Assembly (NCBI GenBank): GCA_973895155.1
Contig: OZ316892.1
Location: 14,198,001-14,262,000 of the forward strand
Reading direction: 5' to 3'
DNA length: 64,000 nucleotides
Origin: Marsupella aquatica
Taxonomy: Eukaryota; Marchantiophyta
Each line of letters starts with the position of its first letter. The first letter of the stretch is position 1. This document shows, one piece after another, positions 1 to 14,100 of this stretch. The notes beneath the pieces were generated by a model, which was not told the DNA's origin, searched no databases, and saw only the letters and a list, made by a program, of their open reading frames with translations. Position numbers and translations under genes: made by a program.

Positions 1-1069
1 AACCTAATTGTGATATCAAGGAAAACATAATTAGGCAGCGTGAATACAGTGAGACTCAAAATAAGTGAGGGTGAAATGTGGAAAAAACTTACCTTGGCAT
101 GGTCCGAAAGCAAATTTAGAAACTCAGGGCAAATGGCAAAACTAAAATATCTTTCCCAACGCTAACCTGAACTTAAACCAACTTAAACCAGATGCTACCA
201 CCTCATAGAAAGGTTCATGCGAAAATTGAAGACAACTTCATGCTCTGGAGTTGCATGGCAATTCAGTAATGTACGACAGAAGCTACAGTCAGAGTAATTT
301 TCAAGATTTTCTCTTCTGCCAGGGTGGCAAATGTCAGCTCATGCAAGGAGAAGATTTTGGGAATATTCATTATCTTATATTCCTATATTATTCCGTGATG
401 ACCATCACATCTTCCTAAATTATTTTCATTTGTTTTATGGCCAGAAGTCATTGTCCTTAACTATGAAGCTTTGAGGCCCTAGTAGATTACACCTCTCTGA
501 ACAGTCTTGCCACACTCTTGGCAAAATTTCACTAACTTTTTGTCAAAACCCCATTAGCTAGATAAACAAATGGCCATAGTTTTTTCACAGGATTATACAA
601 GGTTTTCAGTAGCCTCTATAGTGACTTTTGGTCATGACATATGATCAATCTCCATGGCAAAAGATTATGTATCATGAATATGGTAGTCCATATCTTTTTG
701 TGTCCCAAGCCTTAACTTAGTACTGAAGGTCCATAAAATTTTGAGGTTTGAGACCACCTACTGTAGACAATTTTTGGCACTTCAAAAACATGCTGGGTGC
801 ATTAGTAGAGAGGAGTAGAAACCTTCAGCCAGGAATTGAAGAGCTCTCTTTCATGTCATTTATAAGTATCATTTCTCTCTCATTCATTAGAAGAGATAGA
901 GTCTTTCTCCATAAAACTTGCTAAAGGGCTGCAATTCATTTTATTGAAATGTAAATGCAGTGTGAAAAGAAGAGCTTTAGGATAGCAGGATTAAAAAAGT
1001 TAGTAGAGATGCCAAAATAATTAGAATATAAATAATACAAGTGGTGCACCATGTTATGGCACGTTGAAA
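1..1069. other. Intergenic, AT-rich, no gene seen
   Basis: No open frame with recognisable protein similarity was found on either strand. Short minus-strand frames near 936-1237 lie in the repeat that follows and read as low-complexity Phe/Cys/Ile-rich peptides. I see no RNA gene here. Confidence 0.6.
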
Positions 1070-1250
1070 AAAATACACAACAGAAAATCTTAAAAAGACA
1101 AAATACTGAATGGTGGGTTGGTTGTATACCCTTGTCAAAAAAATTAGAAATACACAACAGAAAATCTTAAAATGACAAAATACTGATAGGTGGGTTGGTT
1201 GTATACCCTTGTCAAAACATTTAAAAATACACGACATAAAATCTTAATAA
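1070..1250. repeat. 77-bp tandem repeat, two full copies and a partial third
   Basis: The block starting at about 1071 (AAATACACAACAGAAAATCT) recurs at about 1148 with only a few changes, and a shorter degenerate copy starts near 1226. Each copy carries the phrase GGTGGGTTGGTTGTATACCC. The two overlapping minus-strand frames here are by-products of the repeat. It lies about 900 bp upstream of SEC5. Confidence 0.8.
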
Positions 1251-1410
1251 GTTGGCCATATAACAGTGTCAAAAAATTCAGCCAGGAATAGCTCTGACTC
1301 GTGGTTAGTAGAAATAAAAACAGACAACAGAAAATCTTAATAAAATGTTAGTAAGTTTTCTTAATAAGACAAAATATTGAAAGCTGGGTTTGGCCATAGA
1401 GTAGTGTCAA

Positions 1411-1885
1411 AAAAATTCAGCCAGGAATCTAAAGGCTCGTTTGGGTCGTTAAATAAAACATAAACTCTTTTAATAAGACAAATGGGCCATTATAGAAGTA
1501 TAGAAAAACTCAGCTAGGAACTGAAGAGCTCTCTTGGTTACAAAGAGACCGAACCCATATAGTAGTGGCAAGAAATTCAGGCAGGAATCTAAAGGCTCGT
1601 TTGGGTCGTTAAATAAACAGAAACTCTTTTAATATGACAAATTTGCCATTATAGAAGTATAGAAAAACTCAGCTAGGAACTGAAGAGCTCTCTTGGTTAC
1701 AAAGAGACCGAACCCATATAGTAGTGTCAAGAAATTCAGCCAGGAATCCAAAGGCTCTTTCGGGTCGTTAAATAAAACATAAACTCTTTTAATAAGGCAA
1801 ATTGGCCATTATAGAAGTATCGAAAAACTCAGCCAGGAACTGAAGAGCTCGCTTGGTTACAAAGCGACCGAACCCATTCAGATCC
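1411..1885. repeat. ~160-bp tandem repeat (3 units) ending in the SEC5 promoter/leader
   Basis: The anchor CAGGAATCTAAAGGCTCGTT occurs at about 1421 and 1581, and as a diverged form at about 1740, giving a period of 159-160 bp. Each unit also contains GGTTACAAAGAGACCGAACC. The last unit runs directly into the (GAAGA)n tract and leader that precede the SEC5 start codon, so this looks like a multiplied promoter-proximal segment rather than a distant satellite. Confidence 0.8.
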
Positions 1886-1900
1886 GCACGAAGTGGCAAA

Positions 1901-1931
1901 GCGAGAAGAGAAGAGAAGAGAAGAGAAGAGG
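1901..1931 (+). repeat. (GAAGA)n microsatellite in the SEC5 leader
   Basis: About six copies of the GAAGA unit lie directly upstream of the SEC5 coding region. Purine-rich tracts of this kind are common in plant 5' leaders. No transcription start can be placed from sequence alone. Confidence 0.75.
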
Positions 1932-1961
1932 AGAGCTCCGGCGCTTTGCCTTAGTAGAGTG

Positions 1962-2090
1962 ATGAACCTCTCTCTCACATGCACGAGTGGCGAGAGGAAA
2001 CTGATCCGGTCCTGGGAGGTGCGGAAGATTGAAACCGTGTTCATCGAACACCATTCGGAGCAGCAGATCGCTTGGAACGAAGGCGCGTGA
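1962..2090 (+). promoter_or_regulatory. Possible 42-codon upstream ORF of SEC5
   Basis: An ATG at 1962 opens a 42-codon frame ending with TGA at 2088-2090, only 39 bp before the SEC5 ATG. If transcription starts upstream of 1962, as the GA-rich tract suggests, ribosomes would meet this frame first. The peptide has no recognised similarity. Whether it lies in the mRNA is inference. Confidence 0.4.
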
Positions 2091-2129
2091 GTTCTCCCCA
2101 GTACCTGATCAATCGGACCCAGCATCGTC

Positions 2130-5100
2130 ATGTCTAGCGACGACGACGACGAGGAAGAGCTCCTTCAGCGAGCATTGGCGCAGCAAGCGCAGCGAGATGA
2201 AAACTTGAAGCGGACTGCAGCAGTGCCACCACCGCCGACTTCAGGATTGTCGGGATTGCCTCCCCCTCAGCGCCTTGCCCCTACTCCCGTTGTTGCGAGC
2301 ACCGCTACTACGGGCCGAGCAGCAGGGCGTTCGGGCTCGGGCTCGGGCTCCGGCTCCGGTCCTCCCAGACGAACTCCACCTCGAACGCCTCCCAATCGTG
2401 CTCCTCCCCCCGCCCCTGCTGCCACCATGGACGACGATGAGGAAGAGTCTGATGTCGAGCTTCTCAGCATTTCTTCGGACGACGATATACCGCCTCCTAC
2501 CCGCCGGGACCCCGCGCAGCAGCGAGAGGGTGGCTCCAATTGGGCACAGGGTGGCGGTGAGGCTGATGACAGCGATTTGGAGTGGGACGAGGATGGTCAT
2601 GAACCAGAGAACTGGACCAATGTGGACCAAGCTGAGGTGGAGATGCCATCCCTTTACTTACCCCAGTGTTATCACCCTACAAATTAGATCCCCATTCAAT
2701 CTACATTGAGCGCGATCGTTTTCAGAGATATGTACTATACGATCGTCTTTCTGCATGATTGCCACTCAGAATTATGGCCGTGGATCTTTCCCGGAGCTGT
2801 CCTGCTGTAAATTCTTTGCTTCGGGAGCAGAGTAGGGTTGTCTCGCCATACCGTACCACTTCTAGTGATTGGCTGCTCTGTGTGCGCCTGTAGTTACTCT
2901 GTCGAACTTGTGCTTCCTGAATCCCGTTAATGGTCTAACAGTTTCTTAAGGGTATATATTTCATATGGAAATCTGAATGCACGGGGGAGGAGCTCCGGAT
3001 TTATCTTGAACCTTTGGATCTATAGGGTACGAAGAATCCGAATTGCACTTTCTGTAGGCATATGCTATCTCTAGCTGTTATGTGAAAGCTGGGAAGCCAA
3101 ATTGATAATCGTTTACATTGATGCACTAAGGGGGCCACTGACTGGAACCCTCGATTTTTCAATGATCATGCTTTCTTTGGAGGCTCTCCACAATATCACA
3201 ACAATAGTAAGAAATTAGACTGAAGCATTCTTTGCACGGGTCTTGCTTTAATATGTCAGTTATTTACCGGAGGTTCACATCCCGTTTCGTGGGCACGAAA
3301 GTTCACCACACTATCGAATGAGCACATTCTCTTTGAGGCCTTGAGGATTCTATTGATATTGATGCAGTACAAACATCTAAGCGTCGACGTGAATTTGCCG
3401 TGTAAACTCCATGTATTACAACTCACACATTGGTTGCTACTATCTAATGATTCCAAACATCCCGTTACGGGGCAGAGAAGAGTGTTTTAATATTCTTGAC
3501 GTCTTGTGCAAACTGCAGCTAGTTCGCAGGGTTCGGGAAATGCGGGAAGCACGGACTGCACGTAGTACCCTCCCAACCACAAGACTTCGTCGAACCACCA
3601 CTATTGTTGATGCTCCCCGGGGGGAGGATTTACTTGATCCGCTTGGTCTTGGGTATGTCAAGTAGTCTCGTTTTTATGGTCGCAGTATATATGAGTTTTG
3701 AGTCATCTTGACCTATCTGATGTTTTGATTAGATTCAATCTACACTCGACGTTCTTAAGATGAAAAATGTCCACATGGTGATCACGTGTAAAGGATATTC
3801 ACCTTCACAAGAAAAGTTGTAGCGGGGTTGAGCTGTTCTGTGGGGGAATTCGGGATCTTGTTCCTTTGAGTCACTCTTCATGCCTGATATTTAGAAGACT
3901 GTTTTGATTTATCTGAACCGCATTGTGCCGCCTGCAGGCTCATAAATGTTAAATCCCTGGCTTTAGTGAGGGACAAACGAGACTCTTATCAAAATGGAAA
4001 AGCGGGTAGCACTGAATTTCAAGCAGGCGAAGAAGAAACTCCACCTGCTCGCGATTCATCTTTGAGAGGTTCGTCTAGATGGCACCTTTTTCTGCCTTTG
4101 TGGCTTGTCTCGTGTCTTACGCCAAGTTTGGCATTTGATCATTGCTCTGTGACGCATGGACCGACGGAGTATATGGTGTCTTTTCTTCATTTTTTGTGTA
4201 TTACTAGAAGGCAAGTGAGACTGAGATATTCTGGCAATGAGCTTATTGCACTGTGGCACACAGATAGTTTGTCTCTTCCGCATAGTCTTAGGACGTAAAT
4301 TAGTATCGAACTCTTATGAATGCTGGGTTTCAACCTTCTGCTGAGCTAAGGTTCGTTTTTGTGCAGAAAAGGTCATGTATCACTCTGAAAGCTTTGATCC
4401 AAAGTTCTTCTTGGCTCGCATACACAAAAACACGAGCACTTCCGATCTTGAGGCCGGACAGGGTGCACTGACAATGGACTTACAAACTTGCAAGGATCAG
4501 CTTAAGAAACTCGTCAAAGAAAACTTTGATTGTTTCATATCTTGTAAAAATACAATCGATGGTACAACTCTTGTCTTTGCTCAAGTTTTGGCAACTCGTG
4601 GTCAGTGTTTACTTAGGTGTCCAGTTTTTGATGTAAGAGTAGGCGTTGGAAGTAAGAACAAAGGCAACAGACGTGTCTGATTTAGGAGGCCTTGGTTCCT
4701 ACAGGGGACGTTTATGTGCGTTTGTCAGGTTTTCTCGGATACAAGACACCCAGATTTTTCTTTACAAGTTTTTTGACTCATGAACTATGGACGCAAATTT
4801 AACTCCTTATAAGCATCTGCTGTAGCCTTGTAGCCATAGACCCTACCCCATGGATGGATTGAACTGAGTCAAAGATGGGACGTGCAGGAACATAAGCAAA
4901 AGATACCTGTCTAAAATCAAAATAGATAGTGGGATTAGGGGCATTTCAGAATACAACCAATAATTATTATGAACGATCAACACAAATAGAGAAGAGACCC
5001 TAAAAACCGTTTTTGATCTGTGCTCCAGCCTTTTAAGTCGACTCCATACTTCTGAAATGCGTCAAGTACTCTTTTTGCGCGTAGTTTTCAGTCTCCTCTA

Positions 5101-8100
5101 GTAAGCCCTCTTTCTCTGCCTCAAAGCACCTTGCAGTGAACTAGAGAGTGCCCCTCGTCCTCTTTTACCCTGCTTTACAGTCGACAAAAGTCACCCAGAA
5201 GCTGGAGTGAAGCACAAGGGGATCCTTTGTAATTTGATCGAATCCTCTCTCGTTTCCACCCGCTATATTGAGAATCTTCTCTTTGTAAACTGACTGGAGT
5301 GAGTAGCCCTTGAAATACGGGAGTATCCTTATTTGGATCATAAAACGACAGGAGTCTACGGAGATGATTATGAAGGTTAAGCCGGATTTAAATATGCTAG
5401 CAATTGTGTAGATCATCTGTGCAAATTAAGGCTAGATTGTCCAGGGGAGGAAGAAAACTGTAAACCCTATTTTGCGTGTTTCATATTTAGAAAGCACATC
5501 ACACAGTCTGGAAAAGCGGACTATGCTAAAAACTTCAGGACTTGTACCCTACACACAATTGACAGCCCTCATTTGGTTTGTAAGTGTTTAGACAGACTGT
5601 CCAGCCAGTGACAGACAGAAAGCTAGGATGACCCCAGTTTCTAGGAACCCAGTTCGCCTTCCCCTTGGCGACCTTGATACCATGTCAATATTGGTGTGTG
5701 TTTCATTATTTATTACCTGTCGTCGTTATTGGCTTGATTCACTATCGTGGGCTAAATTCTCTTTTCTAATAAGTGTTCATGTTTGATTTCGATGCAGACA
5801 TTCACTCTAAACTACAGCAAATTGAAGCAGATCCAGAGGGTGCTGGGACAGTCCATCTTAGCAATTCCATTCAGAGTGTTGATGTTGTTGCAAAGCGAGC
5901 CTTTGGACCCCTCTTGGAACGCCAGGTCTGTTGAGGCCGTATCAACGTCTTTAGTTATTGTTAAATTGGATGCCTTCGACTTTGGAAGTAGTGGATCCCG
6001 TTTTGAATTTATGATCCAATCCTCACTCTGTTTCCAGGCACTTGCTGTATTGCATCTTATCTCAATTTTAAGTGTGCGTGTTGTATCTAGGCCCAAGCTG
6101 AACGGATAAGGTCTGTACAAGGAATGCTGCAGCGGTTTCGCACTTTATTTAACCTTCCTAGCATTATACGTGGGAATATCAGCAAGGGCGAGTTTGACTT
6201 GGCTATCCGGGATTACAAGAAAGCCAAGTCTTTGGTACAATATACACATGTATGTACTGGTTGGAGTTACTGTGAAGTTTGATTATTTTGGGGGGATTGG
6301 CGTGCACAGCAGAATTTATGGTTATGGTTTTCAATCGTCCAAAGCCTAGGAGATTCAGTACTGTGTACTTGCCGTGCACTGTTTCAGTGACGTAGCTTGT
6401 TACAATTAGACCTAATATTGTAGTACAATCTCTCCTATTGCACTTGGCAGTCGTGGGAGAGTCATGAAGGCTCAGTGTTGGCGTAGTCCACATTTCATGA
6501 GAAAATGATGTGGAACGAAGATATCAAATCCATGTCATGTGATCACGATGTTGACAACGCTCGTAGTTTCTCTGGCTGGCTCACCCGCTGACCTTTGCAG
6601 AGTATGCTGTAGTTTTAGATATCTGATATCGATTATTTGTTGTGGTTGTAAATGGGGCAAGGTGTTTTAAGGACACATGAATTTGTAGCAGGCTGGACTC
6701 TATGTTGATTTTGTGAGTGACTCGGTTTAATGCAGGTTGGCATTCTAAGCAGGGTACTCGAAGAGGTGGATAAGATTGTTCAAGAGTTCAAAGATACGCT
6801 GTACAAAACTATGGAGAATCCTACCGTGGAAAACTTACAGGCAAGAATTTGACATTTCTTGAATGTAATTGTAAGCTCAATGTCATACAAGTGATGCGCA
6901 AAGTCTTGTCATGGCCTTTTGTGGAAAGGTCATTCTTGTCAGCTTATCGATTGATGCAACTGTTAACAAAGGTCCAGCTGGGTCAATCAGGAAAATATCT
7001 CTTAGAGTCAGGCTACAAGTCAAACAAAGCAGATACAGGGGTCTAGCTAGAGATCAAAGGCCCCGTATTCCCGCTGAGAAATTGCGGAGATTTTAAGTCC
7101 TAGAGGGCCCAATCTGTCGGTGGAACCAATGATCTACTCTGGCTTCCAGTAGTCAGAGGCTAAAAGTCAGACAGTGGATAGCAAATAAATAGCCGAAAAG
7201 CCGAGCTAGGTGTAGATTTCCACTGATTCAATCTGTCGATTTTGACCCACATGTGACAGTGTAGTGCTCATTGATTTAGTTACCTGTCTGAAGAGGTTGA
7301 AACTTAGGGCTTCAGGAAAACTACCTTCAAACACGTCACGCTTCTCAACCTCAAGCAGTTGCTTACTACAGAGCTTGAAAATTCGTGCTGATTTAGGGAC
7401 ACCTTTCCACTTTTCTGTTTCTAGCCCCAAGAATGCAACGTGTGTGATCCACATCTAAATTTTCTGCAAGGCTTGGTAGATGCTGCAAATGACGGTGCAA
7501 AGGACAGATTGTGCGTATGTTAGGGTCGTCCAAGTACATAGTTGGTCATGTTCGCCACCGTTTTCCCTGCCTTCCCCCATCTAAGCTAGAGGATACTGTT
7601 CTTGCACTTCCTTGGACAGATTTGTTTTGATATTGTTGGACGAGTATGTTGACTAAGGCTAACTTGTTCATCCTTAGGACTTTTGCTGCGTTTCCAAGAT
7701 CACCAGCTTGTTAGTCTTTCACACATTATAAATCCATAGATTATCGCTGTGGCACGTCTACCCGATGAGCTGCATTTCTGATGCAAATGCCACAGATCTA
7801 TGTGCTTGCAAACCGTGAGATTAGGAGATTTCTGTCTCTGGTTGGCTAATTCTTACTACCTGACTTCTAAAAACCGTTTTTACACATCATAGCATACCTT
7901 CCTGTAGCAGAGGTCTCCAGCTTCGTTGACAAGGTGGAACTTTTTCAATCTTGGAGCTCTCGGTCATTAATATAGTTGGTTGCCTGTTGGGACGAGGGGT
8001 AGTAATGGGAGCTAGTGCTGCCGCACGACATGGATATTCAGTCTACCTAAATGCTCTAGGAATTTTCTGCCTTTGTTTTGTATTCAAAATGTGAGCGAAG

Positions 8101-11100
8101 TTTGGCTCATGGGTTGTAGGGGAAAGTAAATGTAATGATGGCCTCTGCTGGACCAAGAATGACCTGTTAAACTGTTCATCATCAGAGCTGTGAAGTTCAT
8201 TTTCGTCGTTTTAGTTTAGTTTGTTTGTGTTTAGGCAGGCCATTACTTTGCAAATAGCTCATCCATCTGCAATAATACATCTATTTTTACTTTTAAGTTC
8301 CTGCCAGTATGGTTATTCTACCAGTAACTGCTACCTTCCAAATTGGTTTTTACTGCCAATTCCAGAAATTCTCCAGACTGATAGCCATTGTTGATTCTCT
8401 TGCAGCTGGAGACTACCATACGATTACTGTTGGAACTTGAACCCGATTCTGATCCTGTTTGGTATTATCTCAGCATACAGGTCATGATCTGGAGTCGCTG
8501 CTTCACTCAAGTTCTGCTAAAATTCAACTTTGGTCGTGATTCTTAGATCCTACTTACAAGTTTGATACGTTTGCGTTCTTCATATAGAGTGGTTCATACT
8601 TCAATCATGGATTGGCAAGAATGTCAAAGGCTCTTGCCTGGAAGTCATTTCTGGACAATGGTTGACTCAAAATAATAAAGAAAAAATTAACTCTACAGAA
8701 GCTTCGTTTAGAAAAGAAACTAAAGTAGGGACATCTTTCTTTGGGCTATTGCAGGATCGTAGAATTCGTGGTCTACTTGAGGGGTGCTCTTTGGAGCATG
8801 AAGCACGAATGGAGGCCTTGCAGGGTCGTGTACAGGAGAGAGTTCAGTCTGATGCACGTTGGAAGCAATTGCAGCGGGAGTCTAACAAAGCCGTATGTTC
8901 GCCCTGTTTGCTGGCATTCTTCTGATGAAGAGCTTTGACTTATGCAGAATGTGGCTTTCACCTCACTTAGCTTGTGGTAAATTGGTGCTAAAATGCGAAG
9001 CAGGTGCCGATTTTGTCTTCCAAGGGTGCTAATTGCTGATGCTGATAGGGACTTACCATGACTGATAACAGTTGTTTCATGTTGTGCTTTCTACTTCAAT
9101 TTCAGTCAGACGTGGATTTTAATATTCTCTTGGGAGAGCAAGACAAAGAGCTTGGGGAAAGACACCTGAAGGAATTTACGGGAGAAGAGTCAGATGCTCT
9201 CTTGGGACGCCTCATACGCAGACTCACGGTCATTTTTGTACAACATGTTCCTAGTTTTTGGCGGCTTGCTCTCTTAATATTTAGTGGCAAGTTTGTCAAG
9301 GTACGTAGGTCGTAAGCCTTTTAGTGTCATCTGAGGCTCGTTGTTAAATATTGTAAGAGACTGCTAGGCTCAACATGCTTTTGTTTTCTTGCCTTATAGC
9401 TGAAATAGAACTCGTCACACTGCTCTGGCTTCTCTTCTTTGCAATTTTAACTAACTGGAAGATGGTTCTGTTGCCCCAATATCAGGTCTCACAACCTGGG
9501 TCTAGTAATGGGAGGCCATCTGCAACATTGAGCAATGATGCTGCAATGTATCCGTTTGAAAATCAACCAGATTCACAACACTCAAAACATTCGATGGATG
9601 AAGTGGTCACTATGGTTCACACCATCATATCATTGTATGAAACAAAGGTGGGGCACTTTCAAGCTAGGTTGTTTATCTCCTCTTATGTTGGGCGGTCAGT
9701 AAAAGCCTCATCTTCTGGGGATATTGGTGTGCCAGTATTTCCTATGCCAAGTGTCTGTTTTCTTCCAGTGTCTAGAGTGCCGATGCTATTTCAATTCATT
9801 GTCTCGATGTTCCTAGATTAATACATCCATTCTCTGTGGTATTAATTCAGAAGTTATTCCTGCCGATGAGCAGGTTCTAAATGCCTTTAATGCCCTTGCT
9901 GAGTCAAAAGTACTTCGCCCATTCATGCGTGAAGCTCTTATTGAGATCACCAAAGCTTCAGTTGCCTTACAAGGCAAAGACTGTGCCCCCAAAAGTGCAG
10001 GTGCGTGTCTTGCCAGTCTGATATCGACAGCATCCGAGGAAATGTTAGGATATGCAACCTTGATTTGGTGTTATGCGAAGCATTAAATATATTCATAGGA
10101 ACTTGTCAATGACGGAAAGCTCTCCTTCAGCTTGAAGCAATGTTGCTTTTTGATGCACTCTGTGACGTCATTGTTACATGGTTTTATATCTAAGATCAAA
10201 GATGACGATATGATGTTGTGTATGCTTCCATTCCCTTTTCCCCGATGGCTGACCGTCTTAAGAAAAAGTGCACCTATCTGACGACTATTGTCGATATAAC
10301 CTTGTAAGAGTCTGAGGTAGTTCTTGAGCTGTGGCAGTGCAAGCGCTCTTGGTGCTGCGCATGGATGTTACAAGAATATTTGTTCTTCGACTCTGTACAC
10401 TTATTCGAGGGGTAAGCTCTGACTTTGCACAAGAAGAGGATTGGGTTCCCGCTCCAACAAGTGAGCGTGGAGGAACACCATATGCAATTTCGTATCTTCC
10501 TTTGCGCTTCCGCAACACACTGGTGGCAGCAATGGAGAACATGACAGAGTATAATACTGACCCGTCTCCTTCCAAGCTTTGTATACTGTGCAATGTAGTG
10601 TGCTATTCGCAGACTTTGTCCAAACAGGGAAAACGGTGGTCTCATGTATGTGGATGATAGTTTGTTGTGATGAATTCATCTCTCGGCATTTTTTTGTTCA
10701 CGGCTTCATGTTGGATTTTTTTTGGCGAGCACTGTAGAGTCTATACAGTAGCAGTTTGTCAGGGTTGGCTGTTTTGTGGTCGCAGAATGATTCAAAGAAC
10801 ATCTGGCGAAGCTGTGGAGCTCTTGGAAGAACATGCAGCAACAGTGTATGAAATGCAGGCGCATGTAAGGAGCACTTTTGTTGAGTGTTTCCTTGACTTT
10901 GCGGGTAGGTCCCCGTGGAACATCTTGACAATGAATACACTCATTTTCTTACCATTTTGGGAAACTTCCTTTCCCGACTTGTGGCCGTAGGGATTCTCCT
11001 TGTTGACAGAATAATACTAAGAATTGATGCTGGTTATGATCAGTACAAGCTTGGGAAATGTTCATCGTAAGTTCCAGGTATCGTGATGGCGTCCTTCTAT

Positions 11101-14100
11101 CTCATTGCGTGTTCACAAAGTTCTTTGGTTCTTACCTTTTGGCAGACTGTCTGGATCATTTGTCTGAGAGCATACCCTTGGAAGAGTCCACAATCGGAGA
11201 ATCAAGCGCAGTCGAAGAGGAGTTCTTGGGTTTGATTCCAGGCTCAGAAGTCACTAATCCCCATCAAAGGCTGCTGGTAGTGCTTAGCAACACTGCTTTC
11301 TGCAAAAGTTCACTTCTGCCCGCTCTTCTGCGAAGTTACGAACCTCTTTGGACCTCTCCCAGGTGACGATCCATCGTCCTTCTGGTGAAGGAACCGTTTG
11401 TTCTTGTTTTGGTGATTGTTTTGTATTATATTTCGTAAAAGTCCACGTAACGGTCCACCTCCTACTTTGTATGTTGATCGATCCTTGAATTTCTGGAATA
11501 GTTGTTTATTACAACTCACAGGTGAGGTTCTGTTTCTGGGCGAAGTTCCATGTCATCAGACAGCGTTTGTAACCTGCTATAAATGATCTCGAGTTTCAGT
11601 TTCGAAGTTTGATCAGAATTTACTCGACACCTGTCAAAATTCTGTAGACCATGGCAAAGTCTTACAACGAGCTGTCCGCAATGACTGCAGCTCAGAGAGC
11701 ACTAGTGGCAGGGCGATGGAGGGAAATCACTTATTAACAATAGAACAAGCAAGTGCTTCGTTTAACTCTCTAGAAAAAAAGATATTGGACCGGTACAATT
11801 TGGCTAAGGTGAGCTCTCACAGGTCAACATGCGATCGTGTTTGTGATAATGTACAGAATATGAGATGTGATGTCTACCATTTTGAGCTTGTCTGCGGAAG
11901 TCACACTGTTACAGTAAATTTGGTATTTTGTAGGAAACTGGTTTAGGGCTTAGTAGGGTTTCCCTAAAGAGTTTTTTCCTCTTGAAACGTTTACTGAAAT
12001 CTGAGTTCCATCCAAGGGGCTCTGTTTGGATCAACATGTACACTCTTGACAGGGCTCATGTTGGGTACAGGCTACTAAAGTTGGAGTTGCTGCTGCGGCT
12101 TATCTTGTTAACGATGGGACTCAATGGGGACAAACTCCTGAAATTAAAGTGAGTATGGATAACAAGGAATATACTTTTGATTCACGGGAGCCACTGGATA
12201 GCGGAATGAATCAAATATAAAGAAATACTGGTTTTAGATGGTGATGTGAGTAGAGCTCATATGGACCATACACTTTTAGGTTACACAGATACATGTCGCA
12301 AGTTAATCCGCCACTTTCAAGACTAGGAAAATTGTGGTTGGTGGATGTCATGTGCTATCGAGTGCTAGCTTCGTTAGTACCACATTTTTGGTCAAGTGAA
12401 AGTCATCTCAATTGGGGAACAGTCTTTGGACAATTAGCCAGCTGGTGGAGATGTGTTGGTTGAAGTTGCTGAATGATAGACTGTTGGGAGGAAATATAAT
12501 TTGTTCAGTTCTTAGAAATCAAAAAGTAATGTGTTTCGGATGAAAAAGATTCTTTTGCAGCTGTACTCTCTTATGATAGCTTTCATATGAATCACTGCAG
12601 GGTGTGAGGGATAATTTAATTGAACTGCTGTATCCTCTGGTAACGGTTCATGCTGAGGTACGTGACACTTGCCTGAACTTTTCGGATCGTTTGGATCATG
12701 TGCTTTTCGGGTGGAATTGGTGAATGTTGACATTAGAAATAATTTATATTTTAGTTTTGTCTTACTAAGTTTTGGCCCTACTGGAAGAACCTTGGACCTT
12801 CCTTCTCTGGACTAGCGTTACACATACACACAATATGTGGATACAAACCTTTTACTCACACTCCTGATCAGTCCTTGAAGTTTTTTCTCAATGTGAGATT
12901 GCTGGTGTTACAGAACTTAGTACCAGTCTCTTTACTACGGCTTTGGGAAGGCCTTCATTGCTACTGTAGCTGTGACGTAGGATAGGTTCATTCTTTGTAT
13001 CTCATGTTCTCATTTTCATTTTGAATGTTTTCAGGTGCATTCTGGTGCTCAACCTTTTCTGGACAGGGTGATCAAAGCTTTGGTAGAAGCTTTGATTATT
13101 GCACTGTTGAACGTTTTTACCGAGAACAAACACAAGTTTTTGAGACTGCTGGATATCAATGGATATTGTCAGCTTACTCTTGAGGTAAATTTTGAACTTT
13201 AACAAAAACGATTTTCTAATGGTATATTGTCTGTGAGTCTTAACCAGTAGAGTAATCTGCCGGCAGTAGTTCTATGCACACGCGTCAGTTGAACATTTTG
13301 TCAAATCACATATTAGTCTTTCGTGCTTTGAGATACCAATGCGCGCCAATTCACTTTGATATGTATTCTCTCTGATCCCAACTCTTGAGTCCCTAGAAAT
13401 TGGCAAGAGGAATTCACCTAACAAGCTGAGAGTCGTCTGCTTTGTAAGTGGTGATGTTACACAAGTAGAATCGTTTTCGATTCTCCATCATTTTGTCTTT
13501 GAAAAGGGTAAGTGCTTGTAAGATGTTCGCATCCGTAATTAAGGAAACTGCTTTCTGCAGTTGGACTTCCTTGACACAGTTGTGGAGAGATACTTCACTG
13601 GAGCAGCACGGGAAGCTGCTGTTGGACTTCGAGATATGCTTCTAGAGAAAGTTTGTGAAAGTGTACGAGAGATGCAGCAGGCTGAGCTTGCAAGTTCTGC
13701 AAGCATACGAAGCTCTCGAGGGGGGAGCGAAGAAGCATCGAGCCTGGACAGGACTGGCCTCATGTCACCCGAAGAAATACAGGCATGTCTTGGGCCTCTG
13801 GGCTTCAGTTGTGCTGTATTACCAATTTTCCCCATATTACTGAGCTACTTTGAGAGGCCAGAGTGATTTGCCTTATCATGACATTTATCAGCAGAAATAC
13901 CCAGGGATTGAAAAGCAGCTGTCTTTTAGTTGTCTCCGTGAAGCCCTACTGGGAGGGAATTCTGACGATGATCTGTTGGCAGGCAATTGCGCATCAAATA
14001 AGTGCGGACTTCTTGCCCTCTGAATTCAGAAGAGCACGGACAAATATAGTCTGTTTCACAGAGCTTAATGTGGGAGGGAAGCGAACCCTAAATCTGCCGA

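Noticed and set aside
11643-11690. Acceptor CTGTAG at 11642-11647 for SEC5 exon 16
   Set aside because: It gives a stop codon in the phase left by exon 15; the acceptor GACTGCAG ending at 11690 keeps the frame.
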